A model generated the notes under the pieces. It was not told where the DNA came from. It made no database searches and was given only the letters and a program-made list of their open reading frames with translations. Shown one piece after another: positions 8,544 through 18,003 of a stretch of DNA of 45,379 bases (the first letter of the stretch is position 1; each line of letters starts with the position of its first letter). The DNA lies in assembly GCA_027068975.1 (NCBI GenBank), contig JALXFN010000116.1:1-45379 (forward strand). Direction: 5' to 3'. Both the position numbers and the translations under genes were made by a program. This DNA is from Campylobacteraceae bacterium. Its GTDB lineage: Bacteria > Campylobacterota > Campylobacteria > Campylobacterales > Sulfurovaceae.

Positions 8544-9794
8544 CTATTGAGCAATTGACTTTTTAAAATAGTAAACCAGTAGTAATATATGTACAAAAGA
8601 GACAACGACAAAGGAAATAACCAAGCCCACCTCTTGATAAAAGTAGATAGAAGGGGGGACAATCAGTAAATTGAGTAACACCGTATAGTTCATGACCTTC
8701 ATAAACTCTTTTTTTCTTTCCATAACAACCAATAGATTAGAGAACAGAGCACCAAAAGGATAGGTTAAAACTCTTAAAAGAAAGATTGCCAAAAGTACGC
8801 TCACTTCTGTTGTTTGGGAGCCTGTAACCAATAAAACTATACTATCTTTAAAGTATTCAGCGAAGATAAAAAAAGCAAATGATATGGCTAAAAAAACCAA
8901 TGCTATTTTTTTAACCAAGTTTATAAACAATTCAAAATTTTCTTTATATTTACGAGCCAAATAGGGATATATGGCTTGATTGGCTGGTTGAAATACTCCT
9001 CCAATAGCCACAACAATCTTTTCGGCGATGGCATAGTACCCTACAACCGTATTGTTGGTAAATAACCCTAACAATATAAGGTTTGTAGTTGTATAGATAT
9101 TGACATAAACCCTAGAGACAAAAATATGCCAACCATCTATCAGATACTTTTTTAGTACCGAAATACTTTGTAGTTTAAACCGTACATTGAACTCTCTATA
9201 AATTAAAACCTGAGACCATATACCAGCAACAATAAAACCTACTGAAGTAAACAGAGGAACCAAATAGTAATCACTCTCTTCTTTTACAAATAGAAATATG
9301 GCTGCAGTAAAAAGAAGTTTGGAAAAGATATTAAGATAGGAGATATATTTCATGCGTTCCATACCTTGGAAAAACCATACAGGAAAAAGTACCTGCCCAA
9401 TAACTGTTCCAAAGGTTAGAAAATATATCTCCCAATCAGAAGAGAATTTTTCAAAAGAAAATACGATGAGCGTGAGTACAATAAAACTAACTGTCATCAA
9501 AACTATTTTAATGGTCATAACAGCAGAAAATATCTCAATAATCTTCTCTTGGTTCTCTCTATGAACAGATATTTCACGTGTTGCTGAGAGGTTAAATCCA
9601 TAATCTGTAATAACATTAAAGTACATTATCATAGCCGTTGCAAAAGCCAACAGTCCAAAATATTCAACACCTAAAACCTGTATGAGGTAAGGAAAGGTTA
9701 TAAGAGGTAAAATATAGTTCGTTCCCTGCAAAGAGAGCAGTGAAAAAAAGTTTAAAAAGAGTTGTCTCTTTTCTGTTTTATCTATACTATTCAT
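8544..9794 (-). CDS. Wzx-type oligosaccharide flippase (copy 1)
   Basis: A 416-residue protein with about twelve hydrophobic segments and the Wzx/RfbX-like N-terminal pattern (LPLITFPYLIQVLGVEYFGL, later TDYGFNLSATREIS). Wzx proteins move undecaprenyl-linked oligosaccharide units across the inner membrane for polymerisation by Wzy. It overlaps the upstream paralogue by 4 nt (9791-9794) and is translated last in a three-gene operon with that flippase and the methyltransferase. Two different flippases side by side suggest two glycan repeat units or a duplication that has specialised. Confidence 0.9.
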   Translation of the reverse strand: MNSIDKTEKRQLFLNFFSLLSLQGTNYILPLITFPYLIQVLGVEYFGLLAFATAMIMYFNVITDYGFNLSATREISVHRENQEKIIEIFSAVMTIKIVLMTVSFIVLTLIVFSFEKFSSDWEIYFLTFGTVIGQVLFPVWFFQGMERMKYISYLNIFSKLLFTAAIFLFVKEESDYYLVPLFTSVGFIVAGIWSQVLIYREFNVRFKLQSISVLKKYLIDGWHIFVSRVYVNIYTTTNLILLGLFTNNTVVGYYAIAEKIVVAIGGVFQPANQAIYPYLARKYKENFELFINLVKKIALVFLAISFAFFIFAEYFKDSIVLLVTGSQTTEVSVLLAIFLLRVLTYPFGALFSNLLVVMERKKEFMKVMNYTVLLNLLIVPPSIYFYQEVGLVISFVVVSFVHILLLVYYFKKSIAQ

Positions 9795-11059
9795 GCGTTA
9801 CTGTTACCCTCTTTATAATTAATAATAAAATAACCTTTAATGGTTACCATAAAAAAGACGATAAATACATTTAACCATACCAAGCCTAAGACACCATAAA
9901 AATGAATTAGAATTGGTGCAAGGGTTGTATTGATAAGGGCTGTACTTAAAAGAACTTTATTTAAAAACTTTGTCTCTTTAATGGTAACAAGTATGTTGGT
10001 AAATTGACTACCATACAGATAGACCATTAAAGCCAAAGAGAGAATCTTTAACGCACTTACACTTAACTCTGCTACCTCGCCTCCTGTAACAAGTAAAAGT
10101 ATTGGTTTTGCAAAAAACATTACGATTAAAGAGACAGGAAACATGATTAGAAAAATAACCAAAGCGAGTTGTTTGTTTCGTCGAACAAAAGAGTCACTTG
10201 AATCTTGGTAAACATTGACCAAATAAGGGTATACCGTTCTGGTTAAAGGGTCAAGTAAGCCTCCTATAGCATGAATAATTTTTTCAGCAATAGCATAATA
10301 CCCAACAACAAGAGGAGAGACAAAAAAGCCTAAAATAATAATATTGACCGTAGTGTAAAACTCAACAGCAATCTTTGATGTAAAAATATACCAACCATCT
10401 TTTAAATAGAAAACTATCTTACTTAAAGGCTGAATGGAAAGCTTAACATCAAACTTTCTAATAGCAACATAAAGTGCCAATAGACCTGTGATAAAAATAG
10501 CTGTACTATTGAGAAGAAATAGCAGATACAAGTCACTCTTCTCTTTTACAAAAAGAAATACGGAAGCCACAAAAATAAACTTTAAGAAGCTATTTAAATA
10601 CATCAGGTACTTCATCTTCTCCATACCTTGAAAAAACCATGTAGGAAAGAGTAAAGAGCCAAAAAGTACCCCATAAGATAAAACTATAAACTCTTTATAG
10701 ATATAGAGTTTATCAATCAAAAAAACCAAGGGAGTTAAAAAAATGATATAGGCTAGAACTATCAAAATTTTAATAGTCAAAACCGAAGAGAAGACCTCAT
10801 CTCTTTTTAACTTGTTCTTTTGATTTAATGATATATGGTAGGTTGCCGATAGTGTAAAGCCATAATCACTTAATTTTACCCCATATAAAATAATAGCCAG
10901 TACAAAACTATAGACTCCAAACCCCTCTATACCCAATACTCGAATAAGATAGGGAATCAACAATAAAGGTAAAACGATATTAATAAATTGTAATACTACC
11001 AAAGAGATAAAGTTCTCACTTAAACGCTTTAGTGTACTTTGTTCTTCACTCTTTTTCAT
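9791..11059 (-). CDS. Wzx-type oligosaccharide flippase (copy 2)
   Basis: A 422-residue paralogue of the neighbouring flippase, with the same multi-span layout and matching blocks (LPLLLIPYLIRVLGIEGFGV, LSDYGFTLSATYHIS, LLFPTWFFQGMEKMKYL). The two are clearly homologous but far from identical, so the duplication is old. It overlaps the methyltransferase gene upstream by 4 nt (11056-11059), so the three genes are likely translationally coupled. Predicted to flip lipid-linked glycan units in the inner membrane. Confidence 0.9.
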   Translation of the reverse strand: MKKSEEQSTLKRLSENFISLVVLQFINIVLPLLLIPYLIRVLGIEGFGVYSFVLAIILYGVKLSDYGFTLSATYHISLNQKNKLKRDEVFSSVLTIKILIVLAYIIFLTPLVFLIDKLYIYKEFIVLSYGVLFGSLLFPTWFFQGMEKMKYLMYLNSFLKFIFVASVFLFVKEKSDLYLLFLLNSTAIFITGLLALYVAIRKFDVKLSIQPLSKIVFYLKDGWYIFTSKIAVEFYTTVNIIILGFFVSPLVVGYYAIAEKIIHAIGGLLDPLTRTVYPYLVNVYQDSSDSFVRRNKQLALVIFLIMFPVSLIVMFFAKPILLLVTGGEVAELSVSALKILSLALMVYLYGSQFTNILVTIKETKFLNKVLLSTALINTTLAPILIHFYGVLGLVWLNVFIVFFMVTIKGYFIINYKEGNSNA

Positions 11060-11763
11060 TTTATAACTAAAAACCCTTCAAAATTCATATATTTCTGTAC
11101 CGTTAAAATATCAACAAAACCTGCCCGTTTTAACATATCTACATTACCCTCTGTAGAGAATGGCTCTAGCACACCTTTTAAGCTTTTGGCTTTGGCTATA
11201 ATCTCTTGAGCTTCATACCCTTGGTCTAGTTTATATTCCATATAGAGGTTCGAGATAATATCTTGAAAACGTGCATCATTTGCCCGTACTTTTTCATACA
11301 TTATAAAAGCTCCACCCCAATGTAAACTATCATATATTTTATCTATCAATTGCTGTCGTAACTTGGGGTGAATAAACTGAATAGTATAATAAGAGACAAT
11401 CAAATCACTTTTTTCAAACTCCATAGTATTCATATCATCACAAATAAAAGATAAATTTGGATTTTTATAAAGCTCATTTGCTTTAGCAACCATATCTTCT
11501 TCTATCTCAACTCCTACAAATTTCGCATCTCTAAACTCATGGTGCTTGGCTAACTTATAACTAAGTCTACCCGTTGAAGAACCTAATTCATAACAGATAG
11601 AATCATTTTTAACAAAATAGTCACTAAGCTTCATAACCAACTCATGCCCCTCTTCATAAAAAGGTACAGACTTTCTCACATGCTTTTCAAAGTTGTCTAC
11701 CATGTTACCACTAAACTTCCAATCGGCATTTTTTGCCACAATCTCATCACCTAAAAGCCCCAT
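11056..11763 (-). CDS. CmoA-like SAM-dependent methyltransferase family protein
   Basis: A class I Rossmann methyltransferase fold of 235 residues. The SAM-binding motif is YELGSSTGRLSYKLAK, followed by an acidic strand end (VGVEIEEDM) and the block VSYYTIQFIHPKLRQQLIDK. The order of blocks, including DNFEKHVRKSVPFYEEGH at the N-terminus and LKRAGF near the C-terminus, resembles CmoA, which makes carboxy-SAM for tRNA wobble modification. Here the gene leads an operon with two polysaccharide flippases, so it may instead methylate a glycan or lipid carrier. I do not assign cmoA because the carboxy-SAM residues cannot be checked here. The start is ATG at 11763 after AAAGGA. A TATAAT box lies at 11780-11785 on this strand. 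Confidence 0.7.
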   Translation of the reverse strand: MGLLGDEIVAKNADWKFSGNMVDNFEKHVRKSVPFYEEGHELVMKLSDYFVKNDSICYELGSSTGRLSYKLAKHHEFRDAKFVGVEIEEDMVAKANELYKNPNLSFICDDMNTMEFEKSDLIVSYYTIQFIHPKLRQQLIDKIYDSLHWGGAFIMYEKVRANDARFQDIISNLYMEYKLDQGYEAQEIIAKAKSLKGVLEPFSTEGNVDMLKRAGFVDILTVQKYMNFEGFLVIK

Positions 11764-11893
11764 AATTATCCTTTAGACGATTATATCTCAACCCATATTA
11801 ATAATACTTTATGTTTTAAAATGTTAATATATTTTTGTTATTTTATTTCTAATTTAAAAATATATTAAAATTTTATCATAATAATTATTTTTC

Positions 11894-11909
11894 ATGTTAA
11901 AATTATAAT
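11894..11909 (+). promoter_or_regulatory. Promoter of the EpsG-like gene
   Basis: TATAAT at 11904-11909 follows ATGTTAAAAT in a very AT-rich divergent gap (11764-11943). The predicted transcript start is near 11916, 28 nt before the ATG. The gap also holds a likely minus-strand -10 box at 11780-11785 for the methyltransferase operon. Confidence 0.55.
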
Positions 11910-11943
11910 AAATATATCATTTCATTGGTCTAAAAGAGAAAAC

Positions 11944-12903
11944 ATGACAAATAAAACATATAACCTATATTTCATTTCACTTTTTTATGCAATTTTGATT
12001 ACCTATATTATTCCATGGGACATCATATACCATGGAGATTTTGCAGACATTACCAACTACATCAATCGTATCGAATACCTTCACGAAGGAGGAGATGAAG
12101 GTGTCCATACTGGTCTCTCATGGATAGTAAGTGAACCTGTTTGGAAATATGTCATTATTGGTATTGGCTTATTTTTTGACGATTATCGTTTAGCACTCTA
12201 TCTTGTATCTATACTTATTGTTTTTCTTTATGCTCGTTTTCTTTTTAAACGTGTTGATTACTATATAGGGATGATTTTTCTATTTAATCCTATGTTCATT
12301 GATTTGGTTATGGCTCAAATACGAAGTGCTTTCGCCTTTGCACTGCTTCTATGGGTCTATGATTTACGTTCAAAAACATGGAAAATAATCATTTCAATTA
12401 TCGCCTTTTTAATTCATACCTCTATGCCTCTTTTTATCATTATCTACTTTTTACTTCAAAAGTTAAATAACATGGTAGCCTCTAAAAAATATTATCTCAT
12501 TACTATTTTTGTGGCATTTTTTGTTGCACTATTTATACGTTATGGAGTAGACGCACTACTTGCCTTTCTAGGGGATAGACGTGCAGGATACGATAATATT
12601 ATTGAAGGTGCATCTATATCTTACTCTATTGTCTGGTTTATAATAGGGTTAATTGTCGCAACCTTTGCTACTTTTGAAGATGAAAAGCAACGTATTATTG
12701 CAGGATATGCCATAACGATGACCAGTTTTTTCTTCTTCTCATCCCTTATGGGTAACTTTGCTCAACGATTTGTTGCACTAACCATGCCTCTTATTATAAT
12801 CTCAGTTGGTTACCTACCTAAACATTATAAACAAGGAACCTATGTTCTATTTTTTCTATATATTTTACTAATGTTTAAATACAGACTGGCAAATGTTCAC
12901 TGA
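11944..12903 (+). CDS. EpsG/Wzy-like polysaccharide polymerase
   Basis: A 319-residue integral membrane protein with about nine hydrophobic segments. The early periplasmic loop with DFADITNYINRIEYL and SEPVWK, then FNPMFIDLVMAQIRSAFAFA and FLIHTSMPLFII, matches the EpsG family of Wzy-like polymerases. Such proteins link flipped repeat units at the outer face of the inner membrane. It lies between the flippase operon and the second MBOAT gene, fitting a Wzx/Wzy-type pathway. Wzy-like proteins vary widely in sequence, so the call rests on family pattern plus context. Confidence 0.75.
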   Translation: MTNKTYNLYFISLFYAILITYIIPWDIIYHGDFADITNYINRIEYLHEGGDEGVHTGLSWIVSEPVWKYVIIGIGLFFDDYRLALYLVSILIVFLYARFLFKRVDYYIGMIFLFNPMFIDLVMAQIRSAFAFALLLWVYDLRSKTWKIIISIIAFLIHTSMPLFIIIYFLLQKLNNMVASKKYYLITIFVAFFVALFIRYGVDALLAFLGDRRAGYDNIIEGASISYSIVWFIIGLIVATFATFEDEKQRIIAGYAITMTSFFFFSSLMGNFAQRFVALTMPLIIISVGYLPKHYKQGTYVLFFLYILLMFKYRLANVH

Positions 12904-12942
12904 TTAACATTTTAAAACAAATTATGTTGTAATGTATTTTCT

Positions 12943-12950
12943 GTTACAAT
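12943..12950 (+). promoter_or_regulatory. Promoter (-10 box) of the second MBOAT gene
   Basis: TGTTACAAT with the hexamer TACAAT at 12945-12950 lies in the 72-bp gap before the MBOAT start. The ribosome site AGGAG precedes the ATG at 12976. Confidence 0.35.
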
Positions 12951-12975
12951 TTTAAAAAAAGACTATAGGAGACCT

Positions 12976-14430
12976 ATGTTATTCAATAGCTACGAATTTA
13001 TATTTGCTTTTTTACCAATTACATTTATATTATATTTTTATCTCAACCATAAGAGATTAACCCAAGCAAGTAAAGGGCTACTGGTTTTCTCTTCTCTCTT
13101 TTTCTACTCTTGGTGGAATATTTCCTATTTACCCATTATTTTGGTCTCCATGCTATTTAACTACCTTTTAGGCAATATCTTAGCAAATGGTACCAGTAAG
13201 TTTTCAAAAAAAAGTACACTAATAATAGGAATAGTTGCTAACCTCTCTTTGCTTGGTTACTTTAAATATGCAGATTTTCTAATAGAAAATTTCAATCTTG
13301 CTTTTAGCAATAATGTCCCATTACTTCACCTTGCTTTGCCTCTTGCCATATCATTTTTTACTTTTCAACAAATATCTTACTTAGTTGATAGCTATAGAAA
13401 AGAGACCAAAGAGTATGATTTTTTAAACTATGCACTCTTTGTAACTTTTTTCCCTCAACTTATAGCTGGACCTATTGTCCACCATAAAGAGATGATGCCT
13501 CAGTTTGCTAAAACAAGAAATAAAATTATTAACTACAACAACATAGCTCTAGGACTCTTTATTTTCGCGATAGGACTCTTTAAAAAAGTAATCATTGCTG
13601 ACACCTTTGCAACGTGGGCAACAGCTGGGTTTGATGTAGCAACAACATTAAACCTCTTTGAAGCATGGGCAACCTCTCTGTCATACACTTTCCAGCTCTA
13701 TTTTGACTTTTCAGGTTATACCGATATGGCAATAGGAGCTGCACTTCTTTTCAATATCAAGCTACCCATTAACTTTAACAGCCCCTATAAAGCAAAAAAC
13801 ATTCAAGATTTTTGGCGAAGATGGCATATAACTTTAAGTCGATTTCTAAGAGACTACATCTATATTCCTCTTGGAGGAAATAGAAAAGGCTCCTTTAGAA
13901 CTTATGCCAACTTAATGACTACATTTATTATTGGTGGGCTTTGGCATGGGGCTGGGTGGACTTTTGTCTTTTGGGGTTTTCTTCATGGTTTAGCCTTAGT
14001 TATTCACAGAGCTTGGAGCAACTTAGGGTTCAAACTTTGGGGCTGGGTAGCTTGGTTTATAACCTTTAACTTTATCAACATCGCTTGGGTTTTTTTTAGA
14101 GCCAAAGAGTGGGACGATGCCATTAAAGTTTTAAGCTCAATGTTCTCACTAGACAATGTTGTTCTTCCAAAAGTTCTTGAGAGTCATCTGGCATTTCTCA
14201 AAGATTTCTCTGTGAACTTTGGCTATTTTGGTATCCATATAGGGGCAGAGATAGAGAGCGTTCTTTGGCTTATTACGGCATTTATAATTACCCTACTCTT
14301 TAAGAGTTCAGCAGAACAGTTAGAAAATTTTAAACTCAATTACTCTACGGCTATTTTTACAGGTATTACCCTTCTTATAGGTCTAATTTCCCTCAATAAA
14401 GTATCCGAATTTTTATATTTTAATTTTTAG
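12976..14430 (+). CDS. MBOAT O-acyltransferase, AlgI-like (copy 2)
   Basis: A 484-residue close paralogue of the product of 2833-4242. It keeps the MBOAT blocks RRWHITLS (281-288) and GGLWHGAGW with the catalytic His324. The N-terminal three quarters are nearly identical to copy 1; the C-terminal region differs and carries an extra segment with DNVVLPKVLESHLAFLKDF. It has its own SGNH-like neighbour, so the locus contains two complete acyl-transfer pairs. Expected role: moving acyl groups across the inner membrane for glycan modification. The ATG follows TAGGAG. Confidence 0.93.
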   Translation: MLFNSYEFIFAFLPITFILYFYLNHKRLTQASKGLLVFSSLFFYSWWNISYLPIILVSMLFNYLLGNILANGTSKFSKKSTLIIGIVANLSLLGYFKYADFLIENFNLAFSNNVPLLHLALPLAISFFTFQQISYLVDSYRKETKEYDFLNYALFVTFFPQLIAGPIVHHKEMMPQFAKTRNKIINYNNIALGLFIFAIGLFKKVIIADTFATWATAGFDVATTLNLFEAWATSLSYTFQLYFDFSGYTDMAIGAALLFNIKLPINFNSPYKAKNIQDFWRRWHITLSRFLRDYIYIPLGGNRKGSFRTYANLMTTFIIGGLWHGAGWTFVFWGFLHGLALVIHRAWSNLGFKLWGWVAWFITFNFINIAWVFFRAKEWDDAIKVLSSMFSLDNVVLPKVLESHLAFLKDFSVNFGYFGIHIGAEIESVLWLITAFIITLLFKSSAEQLENFKLNYSTAIFTGITLLIGLISLNKVSEFLYFNF

Positions 14431-14442
14431 GTGGCAGAACAG

Positions 14443-15564
14443 ATGAACAGAAAAAACATCAATAGTAAAAAAATAAACAGCAAAAAATGGATTAAAATTT
14501 CTACTGCTACAACCCTTTTAGGTTTTTTTCTACTTATGCTAACAAACTATATTGTTGACCCCTTCAATATTTTTCAGAGTAAAATACTTAAACATGATTT
14601 TCAAATCAATCAACGTTACATAAAGATTGAGTACCTAGAGAAGAATAAAGAAAAGTATAATGGCTACATGATTGGGTCAAGTCGTATAGGAACCACCAAT
14701 CCACAAGTAATTGAGCAGTATATTCCAAATGCAAAAATATACAACATGACCCTAAATGGAGCAAACCTCTATAGTAACCTAATGCATATACGCTATATGA
14801 TAAAAGCAAAATATCCTATTAAAACACTCTATATGCAACTCGATGGCATCAATATGAGCTATTATGGAAGTGATGAGTCTAACTATCTAGGGAGAATGCA
14901 CCCCTATGTAAAAGATGAATCTCTAGCCCTCTTCTACTTTGACTACTTGAGTGGTTTTTTCCCCTTAAATATAAAAAAGAAAATAGCTCAAAATTTAAAT
15001 TATACCTTTGATGTAACCTACGATTTACAGACAGGTATTTGGGCAAACCCTGTAGCTGAAGAGAAGATTGAAAAAAACTGTGAAGAGTATGTTAAAAATC
15101 AAAAGTCATTTCATAGACACAACAGACCTATTTTAAAATATACAACCCAAAAAGAGACCATTCATGCCTTAAAAGAGATCGTTGCTCTTTGTAAAGCAAA
15201 CAACATTAAACTCTATACCTTTATGGTGCCTCACAATAAAATTTTAATGGACACTTTTGTTATGAAGGACTATCTTGCTTATCTAAAAGATATTGCAAAT
15301 ATTACAGACTTTTATGATTTTTCAGGCTACAACAGCATCACGACAAATAACTGTAACTACTATGAACGTAGCCACTACAGACCTTTCATTGGAAAGCTCA
15401 TAGCAGCACGAATCTTTAATGATAAAACAGTAAATGTTCCCAATGATTTTGGTCAACTTGTCACAAAAGAGAATATTACAGAGCATTTACAGATGCTAAA
15501 AGAAAATATTATAAATTATAAAAAAGGAACAGAAAATGAAAAAAACACTATACAAACTGAATAA
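14443..15564 (+). CDS. Membrane-anchored SGNH-like protein paired with MBOAT copy 2
   Basis: A basic N-terminus is followed by one membrane segment (residues about 18-38) and a periplasmic domain. Visible landmarks are MIGSSRIG (residues about 76-83), where GSS replaces the usual GDS, and the C-terminal ERSHYRPFIG with a histidine near 311. This matches a family of SGNH-like proteins often placed beside MBOAT acyltransferases; a transferase role is inferred from that pairing. An in-frame GTG at 14431 directly follows the MBOAT stop, but the better start is the ATG at 14443 with AGGTGG at 14429-14434. Its 3' end overlaps the next gene by 29 nt, so translation is probably coupled. Confidence 0.7.
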   Translation: MNRKNINSKKINSKKWIKISTATTLLGFFLLMLTNYIVDPFNIFQSKILKHDFQINQRYIKIEYLEKNKEKYNGYMIGSSRIGTTNPQVIEQYIPNAKIYNMTLNGANLYSNLMHIRYMIKAKYPIKTLYMQLDGINMSYYGSDESNYLGRMHPYVKDESLALFYFDYLSGFFPLNIKKKIAQNLNYTFDVTYDLQTGIWANPVAEEKIEKNCEEYVKNQKSFHRHNRPILKYTTQKETIHALKEIVALCKANNIKLYTFMVPHNKILMDTFVMKDYLAYLKDIANITDFYDFSGYNSITTNNCNYYERSHYRPFIGKLIAARIFNDKTVNVPNDFGQLVTKENITEHLQMLKENIINYKKGTENEKNTIQTE

Positions 15565-16744
15565 ACTAATTATCCTCTCTCTACTTCTCACTTCTCTACA
15601 AGCTAAAGAGAAATATCTTCTACTTACACAAGGAAATGAGTGGCTTCCTATGATGTCTCAAAATTTTATAGAAAATCATGACACCATCAAAAATCTACCC
15701 TTCTCTGGGTTTATTATAGTCGGAAACACCTTTACCCATGAAGTGATGAAACCTAAAACAAAACTGGACTACCAAACTGTTTGGAATGAAGTAAAAGGAT
15801 TAAAAGACCTCTACAGAGATAAGCATAATTTTTTGAGAATTGATATTCACTTTCCTGCAGACTATTGGGACTATGTAGCATGGGAACAGGTTACAAAAAA
15901 CTTTGCCATAGTGGCACAAGTAGCTGCTGACCTAAACTTTAAAGGTATTGTTTTTGATGATGAGATTTATGAAGACATTAATGATTACAAGATGGTTAAC
16001 TTTAAATTTCCAACCAAAAATGAGTTAAATGAACACTCCACCGTATGGGAGAGAAAAGGTAGTCAAGAAAAAGCTATTTTCGATAAACATGCCTATCGTA
16101 ATCCACAATATACCTTTAAAGAGCATAGCGATAAAATCACCTCCCTTTTTAAAGAGATAATGAAAAGCATGATAGAAGTAAATCCAAACCTTACCGTTTT
16201 AGTATACAATGGTCCAGCACTTTCACACCCTAATTCCAATAAAGATAATCGCCTTATAGTTAACCTTGGTACTCCTAGATTACATGAACATTTAGGAGCG
16301 ATATTTACAGGATTTAAAGAGGGATTAGACAAAAATGCAACCCTTTACGATATGGGAGAAAGTTATAGATATAGAGAAGAGGGTCATTTTCAAAACAGTT
16401 ATCAGTGGAGAAAGTATAATATTGCCAAAGATGAATATAACAATGATTTAGACAACAGTTACCAATGGCTTGTCCCCTCTCAAGATAGAGCCTCTTGGTC
16501 ACAAGATGTCAAGGTAGGTTTTATGGTTTTCAACAAAGGTCAAGCAAGTATGTTTCCAGAGTTTGATACACGTCATAGATCTACTATTAATGATATTAAA
16601 GAAACCCTACAAAAAGCACTAAAATATAGCGATAAATATGCCATATACTATACAGAAGAACAAGATTGGGTACGTCCAAATACACCATATCCTCTTACAG
16701 AAGGCTGGATGGAAATGATGCAAGAAGTTTATAAAAACAAGTAA
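15536..16744 (+). CDS. Secreted protein of unknown function (tandem copy 1)
   Basis: A signal peptide (residues 1-23, ending LTSLQA) precedes a soluble domain of about 380 residues. The alternation of strands and helices, the conserved acidic stretch GIVFDDEIYED and the many aromatic residues recall TIM-barrel carbohydrate enzymes, but no family was recognised. In alginate- and Psl-like loci a periplasmic hydrolase or lyase commonly clears polymer that misses export, so such a role is plausible. The start is the ATG at 15536 after AAGGA, inside the end of the SGNH-like gene. A paralogue follows directly. Confidence 0.6.
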   Translation: MKKTLYKLNKLIILSLLLTSLQAKEKYLLLTQGNEWLPMMSQNFIENHDTIKNLPFSGFIIVGNTFTHEVMKPKTKLDYQTVWNEVKGLKDLYRDKHNFLRIDIHFPADYWDYVAWEQVTKNFAIVAQVAADLNFKGIVFDDEIYEDINDYKMVNFKFPTKNELNEHSTVWERKGSQEKAIFDKHAYRNPQYTFKEHSDKITSLFKEIMKSMIEVNPNLTVLVYNGPALSHPNSNKDNRLIVNLGTPRLHEHLGAIFTGFKEGLDKNATLYDMGESYRYREEGHFQNSYQWRKYNIAKDEYNNDLDNSYQWLVPSQDRASWSQDVKVGFMVFNKGQASMFPEFDTRHRSTINDIKETLQKALKYSDKYAIYYTEEQDWVRPNTPYPLTEGWMEMMQEVYKNK

Positions 16745-16769
16745 ATATAAATAAAAAAAGGAACAGAAA

Positions 16770-17966
16770 ATGAAAAAAATATTATATAGCCTAACTATCC
16801 TCTCTCTATTTCTCACTTCACTACAAGCCAAAGAGAAGTACCTTCTACTTTCACAGGGAAATGAGTGGCTTCCCATGATGTCTAAAAACCTCATAGAAAA
16901 TCATGACACCATCAAAAACCTACCCTTCTCTGGGTTTATTATGGTGGGAGACACCTTTACCCATGAAGTGATGAAGCCTAAAACAAAACTGGACTACCAA
17001 ACCGTCTGGAATGAAGTAAAAGGCTTAAAAAACCTCTACAGAGATAAGCATAATTTTTTAAGAGTTGATATTCACTTTCCTGCAGACTACTGGGATAAAA
17101 CTGCTTGGGAACAGGTTAGAAAAAACTTTGCCATAGTCGCACAAGTAGCTGCTGACCTTCACTTTAAAGGTATTGCCTTTGATGATGAAGTCTATAGAGA
17201 CAATGACAGAAAAATGATTAACTTTAAATTTCCAACTAAAAAAGAGTTAAACAAAAAGTCTACAGCATGGGAACGAAAAGGGAGTGAATCAGACCCTATG
17301 TTCGATGAACATGCCTATCGTAATCCTAAACATACCTTTAAAGAGCATAGCGACCAAGTCACCTCCCTTTTTAAAGAGATAATGGAAAGTATGGTAAAAG
17401 TAAATCCAAACCTTACCGTTTTGGTCTATCACGGTCCAGCACTTTCACACCCTAACTCCAATAAAGACAATCGACTTATAGTTGAGTTGGGGCTACCTCG
17501 TGCCCATGAACTTTTAGGTGCTATTTTTACAGGTTTCAAAGAAGGATTAGATAAAAATGCAACCCTTTACGATATGGGTGAAAGCTACAGATACAGAGCA
17601 GATAAACACTTTAAAAACAGTTATCAGTGGAGGAAATATAATATTGCAAAAGACAAATACAACAATGACTTAAACAGCAGTTACCAATGGGTTGTTCCAC
17701 CTAAAGATAGAGCCTCTTGGTCAAAAGATGTCAATGTTGGCTTCATGGTATTTAATAAAGGTCAAAAAAGTAGTTATAAAGAGTTTGATACACGTAATAA
17801 ATCTACTGTAAATGACATTAAAGCAACCCTGCAAAAAGCACTAAAATATAGTGATAAATATGCCATATACTATACTGAGGAGCAAGATTGGTTACGGAAA
17901 AAGACAAAGTACCCCGTTACAAAAGAGTGGATGAAAATGATGCAAGAAGTTTATAAGTACAAATAA
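16770..17966 (+). CDS. Secreted protein of unknown function (tandem copy 2)
   Basis: A paralogue of the preceding gene, about 80 percent identical by eye, with the same signal peptide type (ending LTSLQA) and the same acidic motif (GIAFDDEVYRD). Its upstream region repeats the ribosome site and spacing of copy 1, so the duplication took the translation start with it. Conservation of the DDE cluster and the GPALSHPNSNKDNRLIV block in both copies marks likely functional residues. It ends just before a strong hairpin and so closes the polysaccharide operon. A periplasmic glycan-processing role is inference from context. Confidence 0.6.
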   Translation: MKKILYSLTILSLFLTSLQAKEKYLLLSQGNEWLPMMSKNLIENHDTIKNLPFSGFIMVGDTFTHEVMKPKTKLDYQTVWNEVKGLKNLYRDKHNFLRVDIHFPADYWDKTAWEQVRKNFAIVAQVAADLHFKGIAFDDEVYRDNDRKMINFKFPTKKELNKKSTAWERKGSESDPMFDEHAYRNPKHTFKEHSDQVTSLFKEIMESMVKVNPNLTVLVYHGPALSHPNSNKDNRLIVELGLPRAHELLGAIFTGFKEGLDKNATLYDMGESYRYRADKHFKNSYQWRKYNIAKDKYNNDLNSSYQWVVPPKDRASWSKDVNVGFMVFNKGQKSSYKEFDTRNKSTVNDIKATLQKALKYSDKYAIYYTEEQDWLRKKTKYPVTKEWMKMMQEVYKYK

Positions 17967-17973
17967 ACTCTAT

Positions 17974-18003
17974 AAGTAAAGCCCTATATAAAAGGCTTTA
18001 CTT
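17974..18003. terminator. Terminator between convergent genes
   Basis: A perfect 10-bp stem, AAGTAAAGCC at 17974-17983 and GGCTTTACTT at 17994-18003, with a 10-nt AT-rich loop. It sits between the end of the plus-strand polysaccharide cluster and the end of the minus-strand gene at 18003, so it could serve both directions. Confidence 0.75.

Noticed and set aside
11056-11763. Firm assignment as cmoA
   Set aside because: The general order of motifs fits, but the context is polysaccharide export and the carboxy-SAM-specific residues cannot be verified by eye.
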